NCBI GenBank assembly: GCA_947444055.1
Contig: CANEYR010000001.1
Coordinates: 1 to 64,000 of the forward strand
Origin: Planctomycetota bacterium
GTDB taxonomy: Bacteria > Planctomycetota > UBA1135 > UBA2386
Direction: 5' to 3'
DNA: 64,000 nucleotides
A program made the position numbers and the translations under genes. Of the stretch, positions 30,078 through 38,275 are shown piece by piece. How positions within the stretch are numbered: position 1 is the first letter of the stretch; every line of letters begins with the position of its first letter. Below the pieces are notes generated by a model. That model did no database searches. It was not told the origin of the DNA and worked only from the letters and a program-made list of their open reading frames with translations.

Positions 30078-30767
30078 ATGCCGGACTTCTCCCGTGCCTT
30101 CGCTGATCTGACGGCCTCGCTGCCCTCGTTGTCGGTGTTGTGCTTTCACTTCTTGCTCGCCTTCGTGCTGAGCAAACCGCTGGCGTGGGTCTACGTGCGC
30201 ACACACCACGGCACCAGCTACTCGCGTTCGTTCGTGCAGTCGCTGGTCATCCTGCCGCTGATCGTGACCATCGTGATGATCGCGATCGGCGACAGTCTGG
30301 CGCGCGCGTTCGGCCTGTTTGGGGCGTTGGCCTTGATCCGCTTCCGCACGCCGATCAAGGACAGTCGCGACACCGTGTTTCTGTTTTTGTCGGTGGCGAT
30401 CGGCATCACCGTGGGCGTGCAAAACACGCAACTGGCGGTCTTCGGCACCGGCTTCACGCTGTTGGTCGCGATCTACTTGTTTGGGATCAGCTTTGGCAAC
30501 CGCCTCGACCACGACGGCGTGCTGCAGTTCTCGATGCCGGCCCAGGGCGAACAGGATCCACAGCTGCGGGAGGTGCTGCGCCACTATTGCCGCCACTTCG
30601 CCTTGGTCAGTCTGCGCGATTCGCGGCACGAGGGCGCCATGGACTTCTCCTACCAACTGCATCTGCACGACCCGAACGCGCACCAAGCGCTGGTGACCGA
30701 CTTGCGCGCGATCCCCGGGGCACTCAGCGTCAGTCTGTTCGCGCAGAACGAACACGAGGAAGTCTAG
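30078..30767 (+). CDS. DUF4956 membrane protein
   Basis: 229 residues. Four hydrophobic helices occupy the first 145 residues, including FVQSLVILPLIVTIVMIAIG and LFLSVAIGITVGVQ. The signature loop FGALALIRFRTPIKDSRDT lies between helices. The C-terminal 85 residues form a soluble alpha/beta domain (LREVLRHYCRHFALVSLRDS). DUF4956 genes commonly lie beside VTC and CotH genes; the molecular role is unknown. It is 9 bp after VTC and its TAG abuts the ATG of the HlyD-like gene. Confidence 0.9.
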   Translation: MPDFSRAFADLTASLPSLSVLCFHFLLAFVLSKPLAWVYVRTHHGTSYSRSFVQSLVILPLIVTIVMIAIGDSLARAFGLFGALALIRFRTPIKDSRDTVFLFLSVAIGITVGVQNTQLAVFGTGFTLLVAIYLFGISFGNRLDHDGVLQFSMPAQGEQDPQLREVLRHYCRHFALVSLRDSRHEGAMDFSYQLHLHDPNAHQALVTDLRAIPGALSVSLFAQNEHEEV

Positions 30768-31922
30768 ATGGCGGTCTGGCAACCAAGTCAGCGGCGAGCC
30801 GGGCTCCTGATTCGATCTAGCCGCCGCGCCAAGAAGGCTCTGCCAATCGCTGTCTGGTTGCTCGCCCTCGTCGCCCTCGTCAAGCTGGCTGAAGTGACCC
30901 CGTCTGCCCAACGCGTTCCTGGCATTGTCGACACCACGAACAGCATCGTACTCGCGCCGGTGGAAGGCCGCGTCGCCATGGTGTCGGTGCAGTTGCATCA
31001 ACCTGTCGTTGCCGACCAAGTGATCGCGCGTCTCGACGACCGCGATTTGCGCCTGCGGCTAACCCAGGCCAGCTACGAACTCGAACGACTGCGCGCGGAT
31101 ATGACGCGCGTGCAGAGTGACCTGGATCGCGAAGCCAAGGCGGCGAGCACCGAGCACAATCTGGACGCCGGAGTCGAACACCGCCGCCTCGCAACTGGCG
31201 TCGAGACAGCCCAACTCGGGGCGCTGTCGACGCGCGCGGACCTCGAAGAAGCGCGCATCCGTTGGCAGGGTGCCGCCGTCGAAACGGAACGCCTGACGAC
31301 GCTCGCCACGCAAGGCATGATCGGCGAGCCCGAGTTGGTGCGTGTGCGTACCGACCGCGATGCCCTGAAGAAGCGCATTCAAGAGCTGGAAGCGCTCTAC
31401 GACGAACACCGTGCGAGCATTGCCACGGCGCGGCAACGTCTAACCGAGTTCGCTCCCGGTCAGGCCACCGACGTGCCGCTCGACACCGCCATGGCGCCTC
31501 TGCGTTGGCGACTCAAGCAGCAGGAAGCGCAGATCGAACGGCTGGCCCTCGATGCGCAAGCGCTCGACCTGCGCGCCCCGATCAGTGGCCACATCGCCTC
31601 GCTCGACGTGAAGAGCGGTGAGTGGGCGACGGCCGGCCGCACCATCGCCACGATCGTCGATCCGACCCCGCGCCGCATTCGCGCCTACGTCCCCGACACG
31701 ATGCGCACTCGCCTGCAAACGGCGACGACCTTGCAGGTGCAACGCGCCGACTCGTCCTTGCTCGGCGCGACGACCATCCTCAGCATCTCGCCGACCGTGG
31801 TCCGAGTGCCCGAACGACTCTGGCGCGATCCCCAGCGCGAAGAATGGGGTTACGAAGTGCTCGTCACCGCGATCGGCACCGAACTGCCGGGTGAGCGTGT
31901 GCACTTGGCACCGCGCAACTGA
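30768..31922 (+). CDS. HlyD-type periplasmic adaptor (membrane fusion) protein
   Basis: 384 residues. One N-terminal TM helix (ALPIAVWLLALVALVKLAE), a first half-lipoyl strand set (GIVDTTNSIVLAPVEGRVAM), a long coiled coil (about 105-265, LTQASYELERLRADMTRVQS), a second half-lipoyl segment (LRAPISGHIASLDVKSGEWA) and a beta-barrel domain. This is the plan of adaptors of type I secretion and efflux systems, but no ABC transporter or outer-membrane channel is adjacent. It starts immediately after the DUF4956 stop, so it belongs to the CotH-VTC cluster. It may hold an export or envelope-spanning part of that system. Confidence 0.88.
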   Translation: MAVWQPSQRRAGLLIRSSRRAKKALPIAVWLLALVALVKLAEVTPSAQRVPGIVDTTNSIVLAPVEGRVAMVSVQLHQPVVADQVIARLDDRDLRLRLTQASYELERLRADMTRVQSDLDREAKAASTEHNLDAGVEHRRLATGVETAQLGALSTRADLEEARIRWQGAAVETERLTTLATQGMIGEPELVRVRTDRDALKKRIQELEALYDEHRASIATARQRLTEFAPGQATDVPLDTAMAPLRWRLKQQEAQIERLALDAQALDLRAPISGHIASLDVKSGEWATAGRTIATIVDPTPRRIRAYVPDTMRTRLQTATTLQVQRADSSLLGATTILSISPTVVRVPERLWRDPQREEWGYEVLVTAIGTELPGERVHLAPRN

Positions 31923-31955
31923 CGACTCGCGATCGCGTCTGGTCGCCCGCGCAAT

Positions 31956-31969
31956 GGCCAGCTGGCCAC
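31956..31969. terminator. Perfect 14-bp palindrome between convergent genes
   Basis: tggccagctggcca lies in the 55-bp gap between the HlyD-like stop (31922) and the smc stop (31978). It could form a 5-bp stem with a 4-base loop, but no T tract follows on either strand. A bidirectional terminator is possible, not shown. Confidence 0.35.
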
Positions 31970-31977
31970 TTCGCGGA

Positions 31978-34900
31978 TCAGCCGAAGCCAACCGCTTCTT
32001 CGCCGGCAACGCGATGTTTCCTGGCTGGGTCGGGCTTGCCTGCCGACAACCCGGCCGCGGCACCGACCGGCGCCCCTTCCTGGAAGCTGTCGATTTCTTG
32101 CAGCGACACGGCGATGCGCGAACTGACGCCGCGCCGCTGCATCGTGATGCCGTAGAGCACCTGGCAATCGGCCATCGTGCGCTTGTGGTGGGTCACGATG
32201 CAGAACTGCGTCTGCGCCGTGAAGTCACGCAACACCCGCAGAAAGCGCTCCACGTTCACCTCGTCCAGGGCGGCGTCCACTTCGTCGAGGATGCAGAAGG
32301 GGCTCGGGCGCACCTTGAACAACGCGAACAAGATCGCCACCGCGGTCAGTGAACGTTCGCCACCGGACAGCAGGTTGATCGACTGCAGCTGCTTGCCTGG
32401 CGGCTGCGCCACGATTTCGATGCCGGCCTCGAGCAGGTCTTCCTCGGTGTTGGACAAGAACATGTCCGCTTTGCCACCTTGGAACAGCTTGCGGAAGATC
32501 TCTTGGAAGTTCTTCCGCGCCTCGTGAAACGTCTGCTCGAAGAGCGTCTTCGATTCGGCTTCGAGCTTCTTCAGCGTTTCCATCAGGGAACGCCGAGCCT
32601 CTTTGAGGTCCGCGACTTCATGCTCCAACGTGCCGAACTGCCCTTCCTCGGCATCAAGTTCTTTGACGGCGTCGAGATTGACGGCACCGAGCCGTTCCTT
32701 CTGGCTCTGCAGGACCTGCACTTCCTTGCGCGCCGACTCGATGTCGAACTCAGGCGACAGCCACAGTCGCTGCAAGCCATACCACGCTTGCACGACGTCG
32801 GGCGGCAACGGCGGACCCTGCAACTGCTCCCCAAGGTCGGCGGGTGCGATGGGACCTTGGTAGCGACTCTGGTCCTCGATGCCGATGCCGATGACCTCGC
32901 CAAGACAGCGTCGCAGCTCAACGCCGGTGTCCTCGCGCAGTCGGTCTTCCAGACGCAAGAAGCGGTGTTCGACTTCACCGCGCGCCAACCGCGTCTGCGT
33001 CAACGCCTCACTCGCGGTGCTGCGGCGCTGCTCCCAGACCTGTAAGCCCTGCTGGATCTTCTGACGCTCACCTCGCGACGCCTCGACCGCGGCCACGGCG
33101 TCGCGCTTGTGCCCTTCCAGCTCGGCCAAACGATCGTCGAGAACGACCGCTAACTCCGACAAGCGTTCGTGCTCCGACAGCGCCTTTTTGCGATCGTCCT
33201 CGGCGTCCTGCTGGCGATCGGCAAGTTCTTGCAGGGCGCGCTCAAAGTCGCGCACCGCTTCCTCGTGCATGCGGATCGACCGCGTCAGCCCTTCGCGCAC
33301 TTCGCCCGTTTGCACTTGGCGAATGCGCAGATCCTGTTCGGCACGTTGTTGGCTCTGCCCCTCTTTCTCGGCATCGCCGATGCGCTGGCCGAAGCACTGC
33401 TCGTCGTCGCCAGCTGCACGCTCGCGTCGGGTCAGCAGGAACTGATCGAACAACGCCGTGCTCAGTCGCGCTAACGCACCGCAGCGGGTGAACGACAACT
33501 CGTCCGCTTCGCTCGCCAGCTCGTCGCGTTCTCGCGTGATGTCCTGAGCTCGCGCCAGCAGCCGCGATTCTTGCGCATGCGCCGCTTGGGCCATGCGACG
33601 CACCGTCGTCAAGCCATCGCCGATCGCCTTCAGCTCGCGCTTCAATCGATCGACGCGGCCAGTGGCTTGTTCCTTGCCGACTTCGAGAGCCTGCAGACGT
33701 TGCTGCACGCTGGCAGCCGTCAGACCGAGGTCGTGGATCTGCGAACGCCGCACAACGAGTCCCGCATGGCCTTCCGCCGCTGCCCCGCCTTCCATGCGCG
33801 GGCCGCACACCAAGGTGCCATCCGGCGTCACGAAGCAAAGGTCAGCACGCGCGGAGTCGGCGATGTCGAAGTCGCCGAAGACGACCCCGCGCAACAGCCA
33901 GCCAAGCAGCTTCTTACTCGACGCATCGTCGACTCCGGCCTTCGGCGCCATGGCCTCTTGGACCGAGGCCTCTTGAAGCACGGCCTCGTTGACGACGTGC
34001 CGAACCAAGTCGGTCAAGTAGTTGACGCCGCTCGGCGGTCTCAACAACGACGACGACGAGCCACATGGCGGCGCTTCGCCGAAGGCTTCTTCGACGAGCA
34101 GCAGCACGCGCCCGAGTCGCTTCTCCGCCAACTCGCGCACCATCGCCGCCGCGTGTTCGCGCGTGTCAACGACCAGCGCTTGCACATACGGGCCGAGCGC
34201 CGCTTCGAGCGCCGCACCGTGCTGCACGTCGATTTCGATCAGGTCGAGCAACCGCCCACGCAAACCCGCGGGCTTGGTCAGCAGGATGTGGCGCGGGCCT
34301 TGGTCGAAGCCTTCCATGTGGGCTTCCATGCCGAGCAAGGCTTGGCGACGACCCTCGACTTCGTTGAGTTCGCGGCGCAGCGCCGACTCTTGCCCAGCGA
34401 GCTCGGCCGCAGCGCTGTCAGCGCCTTCGAGATCCTGCAGGGCTGTGGCCTCGCGCTCGTTGAGGATGCGTTCGCGCGTGCCGAGATCCGATTGCTCTGC
34501 CCGCCACGTGCCGACTTCCCCATCGATGCGCGACTGTTCGGCTGCGAGCACGCCTTGGCGTTCGCCCAGTCGTTGTTCGCGGGCACGGGCCGCCCCGAGC
34601 TTGGCGGTGGCGTCCGCACTGAGGTTGCGGGCCCGAGTTCGCGCATGCAGCAATTCTAGTTGGCGCTCACGCACCACTTCGCGTTCGCGTTGCAGCGTAC
34701 GCAGCGTCGTCAACGCCTGCTGCGTCGCGAGCCGTTGGGCCTCCAGGGCTCGGTGCAGTTCGATCAGCTCGCTCTCCTTCTGCACGAGTTCGTCGCGGGC
34801 GATGGCCAGCGACATGGCGCGCTCGTCGCGCTGATCGACCAATCCTTGCGTGCGTTGCTGGCCTCGTTCGATCTCGGCCAGTCGATCGGCAGCGCGGTTC

Positions 34901-35820
34901 TTCTGGGCGGCGGCGCGTTCTCGGTGCGTCAGCAACTCGCCTTGGCAGGCGCGCAGTTCATCTTGCACCACGGCCAGAGCCTTGGCTGCCGTGGTGATCG
35001 CTTCGTCGGCGACCGCCAAGCGCTCGCTTTCGGCATCGCGTCCATCCTCGGCCGCGGCCAATTCGACTTGCAGTTCGTCGAGTCGAGCCACGTGGGCTGC
35101 CATTTCCGTGCGCAGCGCCTGGCCATCGATCACGGCCAAGGCCGAACGCAGGTCGCGCAACGCACCTTGCAGCTCTTGGAACCGCCGGGCCTTGCCCGCC
35201 TGAATGCGCAGACTGCGGATGCGCCGCGAGCGTTCTTCAAGCAGGTCGGTGACGCGCGCCAGATTCTGGTCGGTGCGTTCGAGCTTGCGCAGCGCTTCCT
35301 TTTTCTGCAGCTTGAAGCGCGACACGCCGGCGGCTTCCTCGAAGATCGCCCGGCGCGCTTCTGGATTGGCCGACAGCACCGCATCGATGCGGCCCTGCTC
35401 CATCACCGAGTAGCCGCCGGTGCCAAGCCCGGTGTCGAGCAGAACGTCGCGCACGTCCTTGAGGCGCACGTCCTGGCCGTTCAGCAGGTAGGTCGATTCT
35501 TTGTCGAGCGTCAGCCGTCGCGAGATGTCGATCTCCGTACGACCATCGAGTCGGCCCTCCGGATCCTCGAACGTGATCGTCACCTCGGCCATGCCCATCG
35601 CGTCGCGGCCTTCGGCACCCTTGAAGATGACGTCGGTCATCTCGGTGCCGCGCAGACTTTTGGCGCGTTGGTCGCCGAGCACCCACTTGATGGCATCGAC
35701 GACGTTGGACTTGCCACAGCCGTTGGGCCCGATGATGCCCGTCAGCCGCGAATCGAACTCGAACTCGGTGCGGTCGGCGAAGGACTTGAAGCCACGCGCG
35801 ACGAGGCGTTTGAGACGCAT
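31978..35820 (-). CDS. smc: Chromosome segregation protein SMC
   Basis: Condensin ATPase that organises and segregates the chromosome. 1280 residues, somewhat longer than the usual 1150-1200. Walker A is IIGPNGCGKSNVVDAIKWVL, the hinge lies around residue 550-650 (LRGRLLDLIEIDVQHGAALE), and the C-terminal head has the signature LLSGGERSLTAVAILFALFK with Walker B FCILDEVDAALDE. Between them are two long coiled-coil arms. I start at ATG 35820, the canonical MRLKRLVARGFKSFADRTEF; the frame is open to 35979. It lies 4 bp after the ATP-cone gene and is probably in the nrdR operon. ScpA and ScpB are not in the window. Confidence 0.97.
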   Translation of the reverse strand: MRLKRLVARGFKSFADRTEFEFDSRLTGIIGPNGCGKSNVVDAIKWVLGDQRAKSLRGTEMTDVIFKGAEGRDAMGMAEVTITFEDPEGRLDGRTEIDISRRLTLDKESTYLLNGQDVRLKDVRDVLLDTGLGTGGYSVMEQGRIDAVLSANPEARRAIFEEAAGVSRFKLQKKEALRKLERTDQNLARVTDLLEERSRRIRSLRIQAGKARRFQELQGALRDLRSALAVIDGQALRTEMAAHVARLDELQVELAAAEDGRDAESERLAVADEAITTAAKALAVVQDELRACQGELLTHRERAAAQKNRAADRLAEIERGQQRTQGLVDQRDERAMSLAIARDELVQKESELIELHRALEAQRLATQQALTTLRTLQREREVVRERQLELLHARTRARNLSADATAKLGAARAREQRLGERQGVLAAEQSRIDGEVGTWRAEQSDLGTRERILNEREATALQDLEGADSAAAELAGQESALRRELNEVEGRRQALLGMEAHMEGFDQGPRHILLTKPAGLRGRLLDLIEIDVQHGAALEAALGPYVQALVVDTREHAAAMVRELAEKRLGRVLLLVEEAFGEAPPCGSSSSLLRPPSGVNYLTDLVRHVVNEAVLQEASVQEAMAPKAGVDDASSKKLLGWLLRGVVFGDFDIADSARADLCFVTPDGTLVCGPRMEGGAAAEGHAGLVVRRSQIHDLGLTAASVQQRLQALEVGKEQATGRVDRLKRELKAIGDGLTTVRRMAQAAHAQESRLLARAQDITRERDELASEADELSFTRCGALARLSTALFDQFLLTRRERAAGDDEQCFGQRIGDAEKEGQSQQRAEQDLRIRQVQTGEVREGLTRSIRMHEEAVRDFERALQELADRQQDAEDDRKKALSEHERLSELAVVLDDRLAELEGHKRDAVAAVEASRGERQKIQQGLQVWEQRRSTASEALTQTRLARGEVEHRFLRLEDRLREDTGVELRRCLGEVIGIGIEDQSRYQGPIAPADLGEQLQGPPLPPDVVQAWYGLQRLWLSPEFDIESARKEVQVLQSQKERLGAVNLDAVKELDAEEGQFGTLEHEVADLKEARRSLMETLKKLEAESKTLFEQTFHEARKNFQEIFRKLFQGGKADMFLSNTEEDLLEAGIEIVAQPPGKQLQSINLLSGGERSLTAVAILFALFKVRPSPFCILDEVDAALDEVNVERFLRVLRDFTAQTQFCIVTHHKRTMADCQVLYGITMQRRGVSSRIAVSLQEIDSFQEGAPVGAAAGLSAGKPDPARKHRVAGEEAVGFG

Positions 35821-35824
35821 GCAA

Positions 35825-36277
35825 TCACTCCCGTGTGAGGCGCCGTTCACGGGCTGCCAGGGACGATGCTGCCAGGGACGACTCGGCCAGGGACGACGAC
35901 ACCAACCCGAGCCCCGGACTGCGCGACATCGTCGCCAACGACTGGCGTCGACGTGACCGTTCCGCCGCGACGGCACCAAACGAGACCGCGGCCGTCGGTT
36001 GCCCCGTCACCACCAACACGTGCTGCACCGCATCGGAGAGGTCGCTGGTCGTCAGCATCGTCAGCACGGTGTTGCTGCTCGTCGTCACCTCACCAGCCAT
36101 TCGCTGCTTTTGGCGCAACGCCTGCAGCACCACGTTGGCAAGCTCCAGTGCGCGCCAATCCTCGTCGACGCCGACGCTGAACAGGGCCAGGTGAATGGAG
36201 CGCGCGAGTTTCGTCGCCCGCAAGAACTCTCGGCGCCCGTCGCGCTTAAGAACCAGATGTTCCGCTCGCCGTTTCAT
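35825..36277 (-). CDS. Stand-alone ATP-cone-like protein
   Basis: 150 residues. The N-terminal 95 residues resemble the ATP-cone nucleotide-binding domain of NrdR and ribonucleotide reductase: LVLKRDGRREFLRATKLARS and a helical body. The C-terminal 50 residues are low complexity and end in three 15-bp repeats coding SSLAE/SSLAA. The ATG at 36277 overlaps the 3' end of nrdR by 32 bp in another frame, and the stop lies 4 bp before smc. The lack of a zinc ribbon means it is not a second NrdR. An ATP/dATP-sensing partner is possible. The assignment rests on pattern reading only. Confidence 0.65.
   Translation of the reverse strand: MKRRAEHLVLKRDGRREFLRATKLARSIHLALFSVGVDEDWRALELANVVLQALRQKQRMAGEVTTSSNTVLTMLTTSDLSDAVQHVLVVTGQPTAAVSFGAVAAERSRRRQSLATMSRSPGLGLVSSSLAESSLAASSLAARERRLTRE
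35853..35897. repeat. 15-bp in-frame triplication near a C-terminus
   Basis: gctgccagggacgat, gctgccagggacgac and tcggccagggacgac are adjacent. On the minus strand they encode three Ser-Ser-Leu-Ala-(Ala/Glu) units near the end of the ATP-cone-like protein. Confidence 0.93.
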
Positions 36278-36743
36278 GACCGCCCTCCCGCCTCTTCTCG
36301 AGCATCGGCTTCAACTCGTCGAGGAACTGCGACACGTCCTTGAACTCGCGGTAGACCGACGCGAATCGAACGTACGCCACCTGATCGAGCAACCGTAGCT
36401 CCTGCATGATGAGGTTGCCGATCACCTTGCTCGGCACCTCTTTGTCGAAGGCTTCCATGCACTGGCGTTCGATGCGGTCCGAGATCACCTCGAGTTGTTC
36501 GAGAGACACCGGTCGCTTCTCGCACGCCCGCAACATGCCACCGAGTACCTTCAAACGATCGAACGCGACTCGTTCGCCGTCCTTCTTCACCACGCGCAAC
36601 GGAGCTGTCTCGACCCGTTCATAGGTCGTGTAGCGTCGGCCACAGTCGGCACAAACGCGTCGACGACGAATCGCAAAACCATCCGCGCTGGCGCGCGAAT
36701 CGATGACGCGATCGTTGTCGGTCTTGCAGTACGGACAGCGCAT
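36246..36743 (-). CDS. nrdR: Transcriptional repressor NrdR
   Basis: Zinc-ribbon/ATP-cone regulator that represses ribonucleotide reductase genes when dATP is high. 165 residues. The zinc ribbon is MRCPYCKTDNDRVIDSR with CADCGRRYTTYERVE. The ATP-cone begins VVKKDGERVAFDRLKVLGGM, and the family C-terminal segment VAYVRFASVYREFKDVSQF is present. The tail adds RREGGHETASGTSGS. No ribonucleotide reductase gene or NrdR box pair was seen in the window. It is followed with overlap by an ATP-cone-like gene and smc. Confidence 0.96.
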   Translation of the reverse strand: MRCPYCKTDNDRVIDSRASADGFAIRRRRVCADCGRRYTTYERVETAPLRVVKKDGERVAFDRLKVLGGMLRACEKRPVSLEQLEVISDRIERQCMEAFDKEVPSKVIGNLIMQELRLLDQVAYVRFASVYREFKDVSQFLDELKPMLEKRREGGHETASGTSGS

Positions 36744-36764
36744 GGCAGCTCACTGCACCCCAAT

Positions 36765-36928
36765 GCGCCGCGACACACGGCGCACCGAGGCAGGGACTCG
36801 GAGGGAGGAAAGTCCGGCTGACCCCGGACGATCCCAACCTTGCAGACGGCGGGACCATACTGCCCCAACGTCTTGTGTGTCAAAGGCGCAGGCGATGGAA
36901 GATGCTGCATTCGTCAGCTCAGAGCGCC
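36765..36928 (+). ncRNA. Possible structured RNA with an RNase P CR-I-like motif
   Basis: In the 209-bp gap between nrdR and mnmE, the plus strand holds gaggaaagtccgg (36805-36817), the conserved CR-I/P4 5' strand of bacterial RNase P RNA, which is rare by chance. Three perfect hairpins surround it: 36765-36783 (6-bp stem), 36785-36801 (5 bp) and 36812-36829 (6 bp). A 5-bp helix 36885-36889/36924-36928 could close the 3' part. I do not find the matching CR-V/P4 3' strand or the CR-II to CR-IV blocks, and the region is far shorter than a normal rnpB. A degenerate or partial rnpB, or an unrelated RNA, are both open. Ends are approximate. Confidence 0.35.
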
Positions 36929-36952
36929 GATCTCCCGCCGCGAGCCTTGTGG

Positions 36953-38269
36953 CTACTTGCCGAGACAGAAGCGGCTGTAGATGCGGTCGAGCAAGTGTTC
37001 CGGCGAATGCTCACCGGCGATGCCATCGATAGCACGCAGTGCCGTCTGCAGTTCGATCGCACGCACTTCGGGCCCCGCTTCCAGCTCAATCGCCCGGGCC
37101 ACGGCCGCGGTGGCAGTAGCCAACGCCACCCGCAGAGGGGCCCCGGCATCGACGACCCCGGCGCGAGCCGTTCGAGCCAGCCAGGACCGCAACTCGGGGA
37201 TGCCGCTGCCAAGGTGTGAACTCGTGGCGAACACGGGCAGGCCAGCCGGCAGCGCGGTCACGACTTCGGCCGGCAACGCGGGCGGCGTGCGGGCCTCGCA
37301 CTTCGTCCACACGACCGCCAACCACGGCGCCACGGTCGTGGTCGCCAGCGTTGGCAACCGCGCATCCTGCGCATCCAACACCAGCAGCAACGCCATCGCC
37401 GCGCCGGCCAGCCGTTCACGCAGGCGCAGCGCGGCGGCGTCCCATTCGCTTGGCAACTCAAGGTCCCCGGGCGCATCCCAGAGCACACCGCCATCGGGCA
37501 GCTCGACCCGCAACAGGTCGCGCGTCGTGCCTGCAACGGCGTCGACCAAAGCCACCTCGCGACCGGCGAGGGCGTTGGCCAGCGACGACTTGCCCGCATT
37601 GGCGCGCCCAAGCAACAACACCTCGCCACCTGGGGTCGCGGCCGGCAACTGGCCGACCAAGTGCACGAGCCGCGTGTGCAAGCCGAGCAGCGGTTCTCGC
37701 CACGTTGCCGCGGCGACCTCGCCAGTCTCACCCTCGGTGAAGTCCAGACCCGCCTCGAGCAGCGCCAGCGCATCTTGCAATTCGTTGCGAACGGCCACCA
37801 CGCTCGCCACCGCACCGCCGCGCAACCACTGCATGGCGAGCGCCGCGGCGCGTTGGTCGGCGGCGTGCAACAGCATCAGCAGACCCTCCGCCTCCCCACC
37901 GTGCAGACGGCCGTTGCGCACCGCCCGTGCCGTGAATTCCCCAGGCAGCGCGGCGCGCACGCCCTTGGCTTCGCCATCGTGCAACAGTCCGAGCACCACT
38001 TCCTGCACCAGCAGTGCACCACCGGGAACGTGCAGTTCCACCACGTCCTCGCCGGTGAACGATCGCGGCGCCACCATCACCAAGGCGAACGCCGGCACCG
38101 GCATGCCGCGCACGGTCACGGCACCCTCGACCGTAGCTCGCACGCTCGGCAGCGGCGGCGAGAACACCTGCGCCGCGACCGCCAGGGCGCGTGGGCCCGA
38201 TACACGGATCACGGCGCGTTCGCTGCTGCCGGGTGCGGAAGCCGGCGCGACGATGGTGTCGGTGAGCAT
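36953..38269 (-). CDS. mnmE: tRNA modification GTPase MnmE (TrmE), with divergent G motifs
   Basis: Works with MnmG to modify wobble uridine 34 of certain tRNAs. 438 residues. The N-terminal tetrahydrofolate-binding domain begins TIVAPASAPGSSERAVIRVS; the helical domain includes ALLEAGLDFTEGE; and the C-terminus is the signature YSRFCLGK. The GTPase insert has a good P-loop (GRANAGKSSLANAL) and GTTRD. The G3 motif is DAPGD instead of DTAG, and G4 reads WTKCEA instead of NKxD, so guanine recognition may differ. Its stop is 25 bp from the putative structured RNA, and its start is 6 bp from the upstream flavoprotein stop. Confidence 0.93.
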   Translation of the reverse strand: MLTDTIVAPASAPGSSERAVIRVSGPRALAVAAQVFSPPLPSVRATVEGAVTVRGMPVPAFALVMVAPRSFTGEDVVELHVPGGALLVQEVVLGLLHDGEAKGVRAALPGEFTARAVRNGRLHGGEAEGLLMLLHAADQRAAALAMQWLRGGAVASVVAVRNELQDALALLEAGLDFTEGETGEVAAATWREPLLGLHTRLVHLVGQLPAATPGGEVLLLGRANAGKSSLANALAGREVALVDAVAGTTRDLLRVELPDGGVLWDAPGDLELPSEWDAAALRLRERLAGAAMALLLVLDAQDARLPTLATTTVAPWLAVVWTKCEARTPPALPAEVVTALPAGLPVFATSSHLGSGIPELRSWLARTARAGVVDAGAPLRVALATATAAVARAIELEAGPEVRAIELQTALRAIDGIAGEHSPEHLLDRIYSRFCLGK

Positions 38270-38275
38270 GGGCGA

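Noticed and set aside
36964-36979. An acagaa sequence that resembles the 3' strand of RNase P P4
   Set aside because: It lies in the mnmE coding sequence, being the complement of codons for the conserved YSRFC of MnmE, and does not pair properly with the CR-I motif.
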